DNA from: Myxococcota bacterium
GTDB taxonomy: Bacteria > Myxococcota_A > UBA9160 > UBA6930
Assembly: GCA_028277885.1 (NCBI GenBank)
Contig: JANQFK010000045.1
Coordinates: 1 to 64,000 of the forward strand
Direction: 5' to 3'
Length of the DNA stretch: 64,000 nucleotides
The notes under the pieces were generated by a model. The model had not been told where the DNA came from, did no database searches, and saw only the letters and a program-made list of their open reading frames with translations. A program made the position numbers and the translations under genes. Numbering within the stretch: the stretch's first letter is position 1; each line of letters starts with the position of its first letter. This document shows positions 42,637-50,771 of the stretch, in pieces.

Positions 42637-45386
42637 AGATCCTCACCTTCACCAGCGGGAAGGGAGGCGTCGGCAAGACGACCATCTCGCTCAACGCCGC
42701 TAGGCAGCTGAGCCTCCACGGAAGCCGCGTGCTCGTCGTGGACTTCGACATCCACAACAAGGGCGTCACCAGCCTGTTCCTTCCCAAGGTGTCGGACGAG
42801 ACCTGGAGCGTGCTCGGCGTGGCGGAGCGCTGCAAGAGCTTCGACGTGTCGTTGGCCAAGGAGCTCGCCCAGCGGACGGAGCCGGCCATGCTCGACGAGG
42901 CCGGCAACCTGCTGCTCCTCCCCGCGGTACAGCCGACGCAGCTCATCCGCTGGGAGACCTTCGTCGCCCCCAACGCGGACATCGTCGCGTTCTTCCGCGC
43001 CTACTTCTCCGAGCTCGCCTCGGAGCACGGGATCGACTTCGTGGTAATCGACTGCTACGGCGGCATCGACACCATGACCGTCGCGGCCATCGGGGTCGCC
43101 GACGACACCGTCATCGTGAACGAGCCGGACGTCATCACGTTCACCGGGACGCTGCTGCTCTACAAGCACATCGGCGAGGTCTATGGCGAAGAGGAGCGGA
43201 AGCCCCGCGTGCACTTCGTCATCAACCGGGTGACCTCGCGCCACAGCTTCCGGGGGCTCGAGGACGAGTATCGGAAGCACCTGGCCCCCCTCGCCTTCTC
43301 GGGGCAGATCCTCACCTACCTGCCCTTCGACAAGCTCGTCCTGGAGACCTTCGGAGACTACCCGTTCTTCACGGAGCTGATGCCGCGCGGCCTGATCACC
43401 CGCAAGATCCAGCTCATGCTGAGGAAGATCCTCCCCGACGAGAACCTCGGCACCCTTCCGGACTTCTCCGGGCGTCGGATGCGTCGCCTCCGGAAGAGCA
43501 CCAGCGAGGCGCCCTTCTCGGAGCCCGAACGGATCATCCGTCTCGCCACCACGGCACCGTTCTGGATCCTGATGCCCGCCGCCCTGCTCTGGCTCCTGAC
43601 TCTCGGTGGCGGGCTCATCGTGCACTACCGCGTCGTCCAGGCGACCTGGCTCGTCGCGCTCATCGGCCTCGCCTTCATCGCGACGCTGATCGGCGTGGTC
43701 GCTCCGCTCCAGATGAGCCGCTTCCTGCTTCGGACGGCACGCTACGAGCGCCGGAAGCGCCGCCTCGAGGGCAGGGGCATGTCTCCCGCCGGAATCCTGC
43801 GCACGCTGCTCGGCTACCTGCGCGTCGCGGTTCCCGCCGTGTTCGCGGTGGGATTCGCGGCGATGCTGGGCCTCCAGGCACTGGATCTGGGAAGGCCGTT
43901 CATCCTACGGAACCTGTCCCTGTGGCCCGGAACGCTGTACGGGTTCGCGAAAGGCGGCGACTACTCGCGACTGCGTCTCCGCGACGGCGCGACGATCCGG
44001 GCCGGGAGCCAGATGTCCCGGGCTCGGCTTCGGTACGCGAAGCTCAGCGGAGTCACGCTCTCCGAGCTGGATCTGAGCGACGCGGACCTCTCGCACGCAC
44101 GCCTCGATCGCGCGAGCCTCTGGGGGACGAACCTGAACGGGGCCTCCCTCGTGGGAGCCTCGCTCGACTCCGCGTACCTTCAGCAGGCGAGCCTGGAGGA
44201 GGCCCGGCTGGGTGAGGCTTCGCTCGACCGGGCGGGGCTCGACGGGGCCGTCCTGACGGGAGCGCAGCTCCAGGGTGCCTCCCTCGGTCTCGCCACGCTG
44301 ACCGACGCGAACCTGGACGACGCCAACCTGGCGGGGGCCACGCTGTGGGCGACGCCGCTGGAGGGGGCCTCTCTCCAGGAGGCCAAGCTTCACGGTGCCA
44401 CCCTGAAGGAGGTGTTCTTCTTTCCCCCCCTCCTGACCGGCCTCGAGGCGCCCGGCGTGAACCTCCAGCGCGTCGCCATGCCTCGAGTCCAGCTCCAGGG
44501 GGCCGATCTCCAGGGAGCGAACCTGAATCTCGCGGAGCTCACCGGAAGCGACCTCACCAAGGCGCACCTGGCCCGGGTAAGCGCGCAAGGGGCCTTCCTG
44601 GCGGGCGCGATGCTGAGGGATGCCGAGCTCGACGAAACCGACCTGAGGGAAGCCGACCTGAGAGGAGCCGACTTCGGAGGGGCGCGCATCTCTCAGGTGG
44701 AGTGGGAGGGCGCCGTCCTACGCGACGCCGACCTGCAGGGAGCGATCTTCCAGGAGGGCGGGGAGAACGACCGGGCCCTCTCCTACGCCGCGCGCGCCGG
44801 CGCCCGGCTGAGTCCGGAGCAGAAGGTGCGGGCGGCCGCCTTCGAGAAGCCGTATCTCGACCGCGAGTCGAAGCCCGAAGGAGGCTGCACGAGCCGGAGG
44901 GCAAGCATGGTCTGGCTGCACTGCGAGTGGAAGGCGCCGGACGTGGAGTGGCAACGCGAGGCAGAGAGCATGAAGCGGAGCGACGAGGTATGGGTCCGCT
45001 ACTCGGCGACCCGCGCCGCCGCCACCGCAGACCTGGTCGAGCACGCCCTGGTGAGCCAGGACCTGGACACGGCGAGTCAGCGCCTCGCCGAGCTCCGGGA
45101 GCTCGACGCGCCGCGCGAGCGGGGCAAGACGCACATGCTGTCGGTGCTCCTCCGAATCGCCGAGAACCAACCCATCGAGGAGCCCCTCGAAGAGTGGTGC
45201 GACTGGCTCGGGGAGAACCAGCGACTCGACAACTGGAGGTGGAAGTACTGGAACGCCTCCTTCGCTCGTCGGGACTACACCGCCGACCAGCTCCGCCTGG
45301 CGTTTGCGCTCCAGCTCACCGCCGAGGGCGCGATCAAGTGCGAACGCCTGGGTGAGCTCGCGAGGCGATCCGACTTCGGAGGCTGA
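42633..45386 (+). CDS. ParA/MinD-like ATPase with membrane segments and pentapeptide repeats
   Basis: 917 residues from ATG 42633, overlapping the SEFIR gene stop. About 1-290: MinD/ParA-type ATPase with deviant Walker A SGKGGVGKTTISLNAA, Walker A' VLVVDFDIHNKGVTS and switch II DFVVIDCYGGID; all expected catalytic positions are present. Three probable membrane helices follow (about 305-331, 338-360, 397-417). About 443-707: an unbroken pentapeptide-repeat region of A(D/N/S)LxxAxLxx pattern (ADLSHARLDRASLWGTNLNG; ADLQGANLNLAELTGSDLTK), predicted to fold as a right-handed quadrilateral beta-helix. The C-terminal 210 residues are helical (LVEHALVSQDLDTASQRLAE) and unrecognised. Not chromosome segregation: no ParB or parS nearby. 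Probably a membrane-bound partner or regulator of the SEFIR protein. Confidence 0.75.
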   Translation: MKILTFTSGKGGVGKTTISLNAARQLSLHGSRVLVVDFDIHNKGVTSLFLPKVSDETWSVLGVAERCKSFDVSLAKELAQRTEPAMLDEAGNLLLLPAVQPTQLIRWETFVAPNADIVAFFRAYFSELASEHGIDFVVIDCYGGIDTMTVAAIGVADDTVIVNEPDVITFTGTLLLYKHIGEVYGEEERKPRVHFVINRVTSRHSFRGLEDEYRKHLAPLAFSGQILTYLPFDKLVLETFGDYPFFTELMPRGLITRKIQLMLRKILPDENLGTLPDFSGRRMRRLRKSTSEAPFSEPERIIRLATTAPFWILMPAALLWLLTLGGGLIVHYRVVQATWLVALIGLAFIATLIGVVAPLQMSRFLLRTARYERRKRRLEGRGMSPAGILRTLLGYLRVAVPAVFAVGFAAMLGLQALDLGRPFILRNLSLWPGTLYGFAKGGDYSRLRLRDGATIRAGSQMSRARLRYAKLSGVTLSELDLSDADLSHARLDRASLWGTNLNGASLVGASLDSAYLQQASLEEARLGEASLDRAGLDGAVLTGAQLQGASLGLATLTDANLDDANLAGATLWATPLEGASLQEAKLHGATLKEVFFFPPLLTGLEAPGVNLQRVAMPRVQLQGADLQGANLNLAELTGSDLTKAHLARVSAQGAFLAGAMLRDAELDETDLREADLRGADFGGARISQVEWEGAVLRDADLQGAIFQEGGENDRALSYAARAGARLSPEQKVRAAAFEKPYLDRESKPEGGCTSRRASMVWLHCEWKAPDVEWQREAESMKRSDEVWVRYSATRAAATADLVEHALVSQDLDTASQRLAELRELDAPRERGKTHMLSVLLRIAENQPIEEPLEEWCDWLGENQRLDNWRWKYWNASFARRDYTADQLRLAFALQLTAEGAIKCERLGELARRSDFGG

Positions 45387-45392
45387 GCCCCC

Positions 45393-46301
45393 TCAGCCCA
45401 GGTGGTCGCGCAGGAAGTCCCGGCAGCGCTCGATGAGCGCCAGGGCCTCGGCGCCGGGGGCCACCCGCTCGAAGCCGTGGACGCCGCCCTCCACCACGTG
45501 CAGCTCGTGGGGGGCGCCGATCTCGCCGAGCCGCTCGGCGAGCCGCAGCGACTGGTGGTGGGGGACGAGCAGGTCGCGGGTCCCGTGGAGCAGCAGGGCC
45601 GGGGGAGCGGCCGGGTGGGCCTGATCGAGGGGCGAGGCCTCGCGCCAGCGGCCCGGATCCTCCTCGGGCTTGGTACCGAGGAAGCTGCTCACCATGCTCT
45701 CGCCCGCTCCACCCATGGCGCGCAGCGCGAGCTCGTGGAGGCCGGCCAGGTCCGAGGGCGGATACCACGCCACCACGGCGCGCAGGCGCTGGCCGCCGCT
45801 GCGCAGCCGGGGGCCCGGGAAGTCGTCGCGGGTCTGGCTGGTGGCGAGCAGCAGCGCGAGGTGGCCGCCGGCCGAGTCGCCCCACAGGCCCAGGCGCTCC
45901 GGGTCGGCGCCGAGCTCCGCCGCCTCTTCGACGCAGAAGTCCACGGCGTCCACGACGTCCTGGAAGGAGTCCGGGTAGGTGGTGTCCGGGGCCAGGCGGT
46001 AGTCGATGGACGCCACGGCGAGGCCCGCCGAGGCGAGCCAGCCCGCCCAGCGCGAGAGCCCCATCTCGTAGCGGCCGCCGCGGTGCCAGGCGCCGCCGTG
46101 GATCATCACCACCAGGGGCGGGTGCTCGACGTCGGCGGGCCGATAGGCGTCGAGGTGCAGCGGCCCGCGGTCCGTGTGCTTGTAGGCGACCTCGATCCGC
46201 TTGGAGTACCGCCTCTTGTCGACGGGGAACGGGAAGCCGATCTCGCTCGGATCGGCGTCTCCCATCCAGGCGGGCAGCTCGACGGTCTCGGCCTCGGCCA
46301 T
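45393..46301 (-). CDS. Alpha/beta hydrolase, carboxylesterase/HSL type
   Basis: 302 residues. BD-FAE/hormone-sensitive lipase-like esterase: oxyanion-hole HGGAWHRGGRYEMGL, nucleophile elbow WGDSAGGHLAL, a probable catalytic Asp near LLLHGTRDLLVPHH and His in VEGGVHGFERV. No signal peptide, so cytoplasmic. It meets the ParA-like gene tail to tail with 6 bp between their stops. Substrate unknown. Confidence 0.92.
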   Translation of the reverse strand: MAEAETVELPAWMGDADPSEIGFPFPVDKRRYSKRIEVAYKHTDRGPLHLDAYRPADVEHPPLVVMIHGGAWHRGGRYEMGLSRWAGWLASAGLAVASIDYRLAPDTTYPDSFQDVVDAVDFCVEEAAELGADPERLGLWGDSAGGHLALLLATSQTRDDFPGPRLRSGGQRLRAVVAWYPPSDLAGLHELALRAMGGAGESMVSSFLGTKPEEDPGRWREASPLDQAHPAAPPALLLHGTRDLLVPHHQSLRLAERLGEIGAPHELHVVEGGVHGFERVAPGAEALALIERCRDFLRDHLG

Positions 46302-46330
46302 GCGTCGAGCCTAGCTCATCCCCGGCGCGG

Positions 46331-47515
46331 TCACGGGTGCGCGGCGGAGACCTCGAGGAGCGCCGCGAGGGGCAGCTTCGCCATGCGGATGTCCGTGGGG
46401 AGGAAGAGCGCCAGCAGCCACGGGTAGTCGCGGTCGATGCGGCTCGTGTAGTAGTCGATCCAGAGCTCGCCGTCGCGCAGCACGACCCCCGCGTAGGAGG
46501 TGTCGCCGGCGCTCGGCAGGTCCGAGAGGTGCACGAGGCGCTCGGGCTCCACGCGGAAGAGCGCGGTGCGCTTGCGGCTGTACAGGCCGCCCAGCCGGGT
46601 GAGGGGGCCGCGGCGACCGTACTGTGACCGGGCCACGGCGAACACCTGGCCCGCGTGGGTGAACAGCACGGGGCCGTCGAGGCGGGTCACGCGGCTGTGC
46701 ACCGTGCTCCACTTCTCGAAGGGCGGCTCCGCCACCGCGATGGCGGTGGAGGCGTTCGCGTTGCCGAGCAGCCGGTCCGGGGTGACCTCGAGCCGCGCCG
46801 TGGCGAGGAGCCTTCCGTCGGGCAGGAACTCGAGGGCGGTCTCGTCGTTGCCGTCGCCCCGGTGGATGGTGGAGACGCGCTCCCACTCGCGTCCGTCGCT
46901 GGAGCGCAGCAGGATCGACTCGCCGTGGGCGTGCCAGTAGGCGGCCACGTACCAGGTGCGCCCGCCGTCGGGACTCTTGGGGCGCCAGAACAGCCAGCCC
47001 GGCGGGCCCACGGGCTCGAAGTCGCTCCACTCCCGCGCGTCGTCGCTGGTGGAGAGCGCGGTCCCGGTCGGCGTCGCGGCCAGGCCCTCGTTGGGGAGCG
47101 CGTAGAGGAACAGGCGCCCGCCGATCACCGCGAGCTTCGGGTCGCGGATGTCGCGGCCCGGCACGCGCAGGGTGGCGAGGGTCTCCCAGCGGCGGCCGTC
47201 GCGGGAGCGCTTCACCATCAGGCGCGAGCGCGTCGAGCCCAGGTGCCAGGGCGAGGCGGCGTGGACCAGCAGCAGCTCCTCGCCCCAGGCGATCATGTCC
47301 GTGTTCGAGTTGTGCTCGCCGTCCGCCACGACGTCCCAGCTCTCGAGGCCGAGGCGCGGGTCGACCTCCGCGCGGTTGGGGCGAAGCCAGAGGAACAGCA
47401 GCCCGGCGGCGAGGATCCCGACGATCGCTGCGACGACGGTCAGGATGCGTCCCTCCCTCAACGGTCGAGCGCGGCGGCGAGCATCGGGCCCCTCCTCGTG
47501 TGCCAGGATAGCCAC
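46331..47515 (-). CDS. Membrane-anchored BNR/sialidase-like beta-propeller protein
   Basis: 394 residues from GTG 47515; the start is uncertain and TTG 47461 (LREGRILTVVAAI) would place the helix at the very N-terminus. One N-terminal transmembrane helix (about 24-45, ILTVVAAIVGILAAGLLFLW). The rest repeats the SxDGxxW pattern of BNR/Asp-box propellers: RSRDGRRWETLATL, SPDGGRTWYVAAYW, SSDGREWERVSTIH, TSDDAREWSDFEPV. The active-site Arg triad of true sialidases could not be confirmed. Probably an extracytoplasmic sugar- or ligand-binding protein. Function unproven. Confidence 0.7.
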   Translation of the reverse strand: MAILAHEEGPDARRRARPLREGRILTVVAAIVGILAAGLLFLWLRPNRAEVDPRLGLESWDVVADGEHNSNTDMIAWGEELLLVHAASPWHLGSTRSRLMVKRSRDGRRWETLATLRVPGRDIRDPKLAVIGGRLFLYALPNEGLAATPTGTALSTSDDAREWSDFEPVGPPGWLFWRPKSPDGGRTWYVAAYWHAHGESILLRSSDGREWERVSTIHRGDGNDETALEFLPDGRLLATARLEVTPDRLLGNANASTAIAVAEPPFEKWSTVHSRVTRLDGPVLFTHAGQVFAVARSQYGRRGPLTRLGGLYSRKRTALFRVEPERLVHLSDLPSAGDTSYAGVVLRDGELWIDYYTSRIDRDYPWLLALFLPTDIRMAKLPLAALLEVSAAHP

Positions 47516-47628
47516 GCACGAGGCGTCTCCGGGCCCGGTTTCGTCCCCCCGGCCCTTCGCCCGGGCCCCATGGCCGACCGGCTCTCCGCCGGGCTAGCCT
47601 TCGAGTGCTCGAGGCTCGGAGGCCTGCC

Positions 47629-49668
47629 GTGGCCGCACGCGACGTCCTGCTCCAGCCGTTCCGCCTCAAGGGTCTCACCCTCCGCAACCGCATCCTCAGC
47701 ACGAGCCATGCGCCCGCCTACGGCGAGGGCGGCATGCCCGCCCAGCGCTACCAGCTCTACCACGAGGAGAAGGCGAAGGGCGGAGTCGCCCTCACCATGT
47801 TCGGCGGCTCGGCGTCCGTCGCCGTCGACTCCCCCGCCTCGCTGTGGAACCAGATCGACGTCTCCCGCGACGAGGTGGTGCCCTTCTTCCGCGAGTTCGC
47901 GGATCGCATCCACGGCCACGGCGCCGCGCTGATGTGCCAGCTCACCCACATGGGCCGGCGCACGCGCTGGGACGCCGGCGACTGGATCACGCCGATCTCG
48001 TCCTCGGTGGTGCGCGAGCCCGCCCACAACGCGGTCCCCAAGGCGATGGAGGACCACGACATCCGCCGGGTGCAGCGCGGCTACGCCGACGCCGCGGCTC
48101 GCTGCCGGGCCGGCGGCCTCGACGGCTGCGAGATCCTGTTCGCGAGCCACCTGATCTGGCAGTTCATCACGCCCCGGGTGAACCAGCGCGAGGACGAGTA
48201 CGGCGGCTCCCTCGAGAACCGGCTGCGCTTCGGCGTCGAGGTGCTCTCCCAGGTGCGCGAGGCCGTGGGGCCCGAGTACGTGGTGGGCGTGCGCATGACC
48301 GGCGACGAGATGGCGGAGGGGGGCCTCTCCCAGGCCGAGTGCGTCGAGGTGTTCCGCCGGATCGCCGCCACGGGGCTCGTCGACTACCTGAGCGTGATCG
48401 GCGGCGAGGTCTTCACCCACCGCGAGCTCGCCGACTACATGCCCAACATGGCGTTCCCCGAGGCGCCCTACCTCGGCCTCGCGCGCGCGGTGCGCGAGGC
48501 CACGGGGCTGCCGATCTTCCACGCCAGCAAGCTCTCCACCCTCGACGACGCCGCCCGGGCGGTGAAGGAGGGCTGCGCCGACATGGTGGGGATGACGCGC
48601 GCCCACCTCGCCGATCCCCACCTGGTGCGCAAGCTCGAAGAGGGCCGGCCCGAGGACATCCGCCCCTGCGTCGGGGCCAACTACTGCATCGACCGGCTCT
48701 ACGCCGGCAAGGACGCGGTGTGCCTGCACAACGCCGCCACCGGCCGCGAGGCGAAGCTTCCCCACCGCATTCCTCCCGCCGCGGCGAAGCGGCGCGTCGT
48801 GGTGGTCGGCGCCGGGCCGGCGGGGATGGAGGCCGCGCGGGTCTGCGCCGAGCGCGGCCACGACGTGGTGGTTTTCGAGAAGGAGAAGAAGGTCGGCGGG
48901 CAGCTGCGGCTGGCCGCCCGGGCGCCCTGGCGCGCCGATCTCGGCGCCGTGTCGGGCTGGCTCGAGTCCCAGCTCCGCCGCCTCGGCGTCGAGCTGCGGC
49001 TCGGCTGGGAGGCCACCCGCGAGCGCGTCCTCGACGAGCTTCCCGACGTGGTCGTCGTGGCCAGCGGCGGCCGCCCCAACCCGGGGGAGGCGCCCGGTGC
49101 CGAGCACGCCACGACCACCTGGAGCGTGATCGCCGGGGAGTCGAGTCCCGAGGGCCGGGTGCTGGTCTACGACGAGCACGGCGAGCACCAGGCGCTCTCC
49201 TGCGCGGAGCGCCTCGCCAAGGCCGGCTCCGAGGTCGAGCTGGTGACGCCCGCCCGCACCCTCGGCGAGGAGCTCGGCTCGATCAACTTCGCGATCCACC
49301 TCCAGGAGCTCTACGGGGCCGGCGTGACGCTGACGCCGGACCACCGGCTGGGCGCGGTCCGGCCCGCCGCGGGCGGCCTCGAGGTGGTGCTGCGCAACGA
49401 GTACACGCGCGCCGAGGCGACGCGCGCCGTGGACCACGTGGTGGTCGAGCACGGCACCCTGCCCGTGGAGGAGCTCTACTTCGCGCTCAAGCCGGACTCC
49501 CAGAACCTCGGCGAGGTGGACTGGGAGGCGCTGGTCGAGGGCCGCCCCCAGCGGATCGGGCGCAATCCCGGCGGCGAGTTCCAGCTGTTCCGCATCGGCG
49601 ACGCGGTCGCGAGCCGCAACGCGCACGCCGCCATCCACGACGCCTTGCGGCTGTGCAAGGACCTTTGA
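47629..49668 (+). CDS. TMADH-like flavoprotein, possible N-methyl (betaine-type) demethylase
   Basis: 679 residues from GTG 47629, with GGAGG 7 bases upstream. N-terminal FMN barrel (about 1-375) as in trimethylamine dehydrogenase and 2,4-dienoyl-CoA reductase, then FAD and NAD-type Rossmann domains (VVVVGAGPAGMEAARVCAER; EKEKKVGGQLRLAAR). The Fe-S region reads CVGANYC with a third Cys in AVCLHNAATGRE; the second Cys of the standard CxxCxxxC is Ala, as I recall for N-methylproline-demethylase-like members. It is followed 13 bp later by a homocysteine methyltransferase gene, which would accept methyl groups, so oxidative or transfer demethylation of an N-methyl or betaine compound is likely. 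Confidence 0.78.
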   Translation: MAARDVLLQPFRLKGLTLRNRILSTSHAPAYGEGGMPAQRYQLYHEEKAKGGVALTMFGGSASVAVDSPASLWNQIDVSRDEVVPFFREFADRIHGHGAALMCQLTHMGRRTRWDAGDWITPISSSVVREPAHNAVPKAMEDHDIRRVQRGYADAAARCRAGGLDGCEILFASHLIWQFITPRVNQREDEYGGSLENRLRFGVEVLSQVREAVGPEYVVGVRMTGDEMAEGGLSQAECVEVFRRIAATGLVDYLSVIGGEVFTHRELADYMPNMAFPEAPYLGLARAVREATGLPIFHASKLSTLDDAARAVKEGCADMVGMTRAHLADPHLVRKLEEGRPEDIRPCVGANYCIDRLYAGKDAVCLHNAATGREAKLPHRIPPAAAKRRVVVVGAGPAGMEAARVCAERGHDVVVFEKEKKVGGQLRLAARAPWRADLGAVSGWLESQLRRLGVELRLGWEATRERVLDELPDVVVVASGGRPNPGEAPGAEHATTTWSVIAGESSPEGRVLVYDEHGEHQALSCAERLAKAGSEVELVTPARTLGEELGSINFAIHLQELYGAGVTLTPDHRLGAVRPAAGGLEVVLRNEYTRAEATRAVDHVVVEHGTLPVEELYFALKPDSQNLGEVDWEALVEGRPQRIGRNPGGEFQLFRIGDAVASRNAHAAIHDALRLCKDL

Positions 49669-49681
49669 GGGAGGCGATCCC

Positions 49682-50734
49682 ATGAGCGAGCGACGCGGCC
49701 TGATGGAGCGGCTGGCCGAGGGCCCGGTGATCTGTGCCGAGGGCTACCTCTTCGAGCTGGAGCGCCGCGGCTACCTCCAGGCCGGCGCCTTCGTGCCCGA
49801 GGTGGTTCTCGACCATCCCGAGGTGGTGGCCCAGCTCCACCGGGAGTTCCTGCGCGCGGGCAGCGACGTCGTCGAGGCCTTCACCTACTACGGCCACCGC
49901 GAGAAGCTCCGGCTGATCGGCAAGGAGGACAAGCTCGAGCCGCTCCAGAAGAACGCACTGGCCCTGGCCCACGCGGCCGCCGCGGAGTTCCCGGAGCAGG
50001 CGCCCCTGGTGGCGGGGAACATCTGCAACACCAACGTCTTCCAGCCCGGCGACGCGGCGAGCGCCCGGGAGGTGCGCGGCATGTTCGACGAGCAGATCGC
50101 CTGGGCGGCCGAGGCGGGCGTGGACTTCGTCATCGCCGAGACCCTCGAGTTCGATGGCGAGGCGCGCATCGCCCTGGAGGCGATCCGCGCGTCGGGTCTG
50201 CCCGCGGTGGTGATGCTGGCGGTCCACAAGCCCGGCGTGCTGCGCGACGAGGTGGCGGTGGACGAGAGCTGTCGCCGCCTCGAGGCCGAGGGCGCCGCGG
50301 TGGTCGGGCTCAACTGCGCGCGGGGTCCCGCCACCATGGGGGAGCTCCTCGACGCCATCCGCAAGGCGGTGAAGTGCCCGGTGGCGGCCCTGCCCGTGCC
50401 CTACCGCACGACGCCGGAGACGCCGACCTTCCAGTCCCTTCGGGACCCGCACTGCGCGAGCCTGCCGCCCGAGGGCCCCTTCCCCACGGCTCTCGACCCC
50501 TTCACGTGCAACCGCTACGAGCTGGCGGACTTCGCGCGCAGCGCAGTGGAGCGCGGCGTGCACTACCTGGGCGTCTGCTGCGGGGGCGCGCCCCACCACG
50601 TGCGCGCCATGGCCGAGGCCCTGGGCAGGCGCCCTGCCGCGAGCGCCTACTCGCCCGACATGTCGAAGCACTACGCGCTGGGCGACGACCCCACGCTCAA
50701 GGCGATCAACCGGGAGTACGCGGACGACCTCTAG
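49682..50734 (+). CDS. Homocysteine S-methyltransferase family protein (BHMT-like)
   Basis: 350 residues. Zinc-binding cysteines: GLNCARGPATMGELL and GVCCGGAPHHVRAMAEAL; ICNTNVFQPGD and EGYLFELERRGYLQ match the homocysteine S-methyltransferase/BHMT barrel. It transfers a methyl group from a donor such as betaine to homocysteine or a related thiol. Thirteen base pairs after the TMADH-like gene, so one operon; together they suggest use of a betaine, stachydrine or DMSP-type methyl donor. Donor identity not shown. Confidence 0.88.
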   Translation: MSERRGLMERLAEGPVICAEGYLFELERRGYLQAGAFVPEVVLDHPEVVAQLHREFLRAGSDVVEAFTYYGHREKLRLIGKEDKLEPLQKNALALAHAAAAEFPEQAPLVAGNICNTNVFQPGDAASAREVRGMFDEQIAWAAEAGVDFVIAETLEFDGEARIALEAIRASGLPAVVMLAVHKPGVLRDEVAVDESCRRLEAEGAAVVGLNCARGPATMGELLDAIRKAVKCPVAALPVPYRTTPETPTFQSLRDPHCASLPPEGPFPTALDPFTCNRYELADFARSAVERGVHYLGVCCGGAPHHVRAMAEALGRRPAASAYSPDMSKHYALGDDPTLKAINREYADDL

Positions 50735-50771
50735 CGCCGGGGACCGGCCCGCGTCGTGTTAGAATCGCGGC

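Noticed and set aside
42633..43500. Chromosome-partition ParA
   Set aside because: No ParB or parS lies nearby and the ATPase is attached to membrane helices and pentapeptide repeats, which partition ParA proteins lack.
43961..44760. A CRISPR-like or tandem DNA repeat array in the ParA-like gene
   Set aside because: The regularity is at protein level (pentapeptide repeats); at DNA level units are 15 bp and diverged, without identical spacers.
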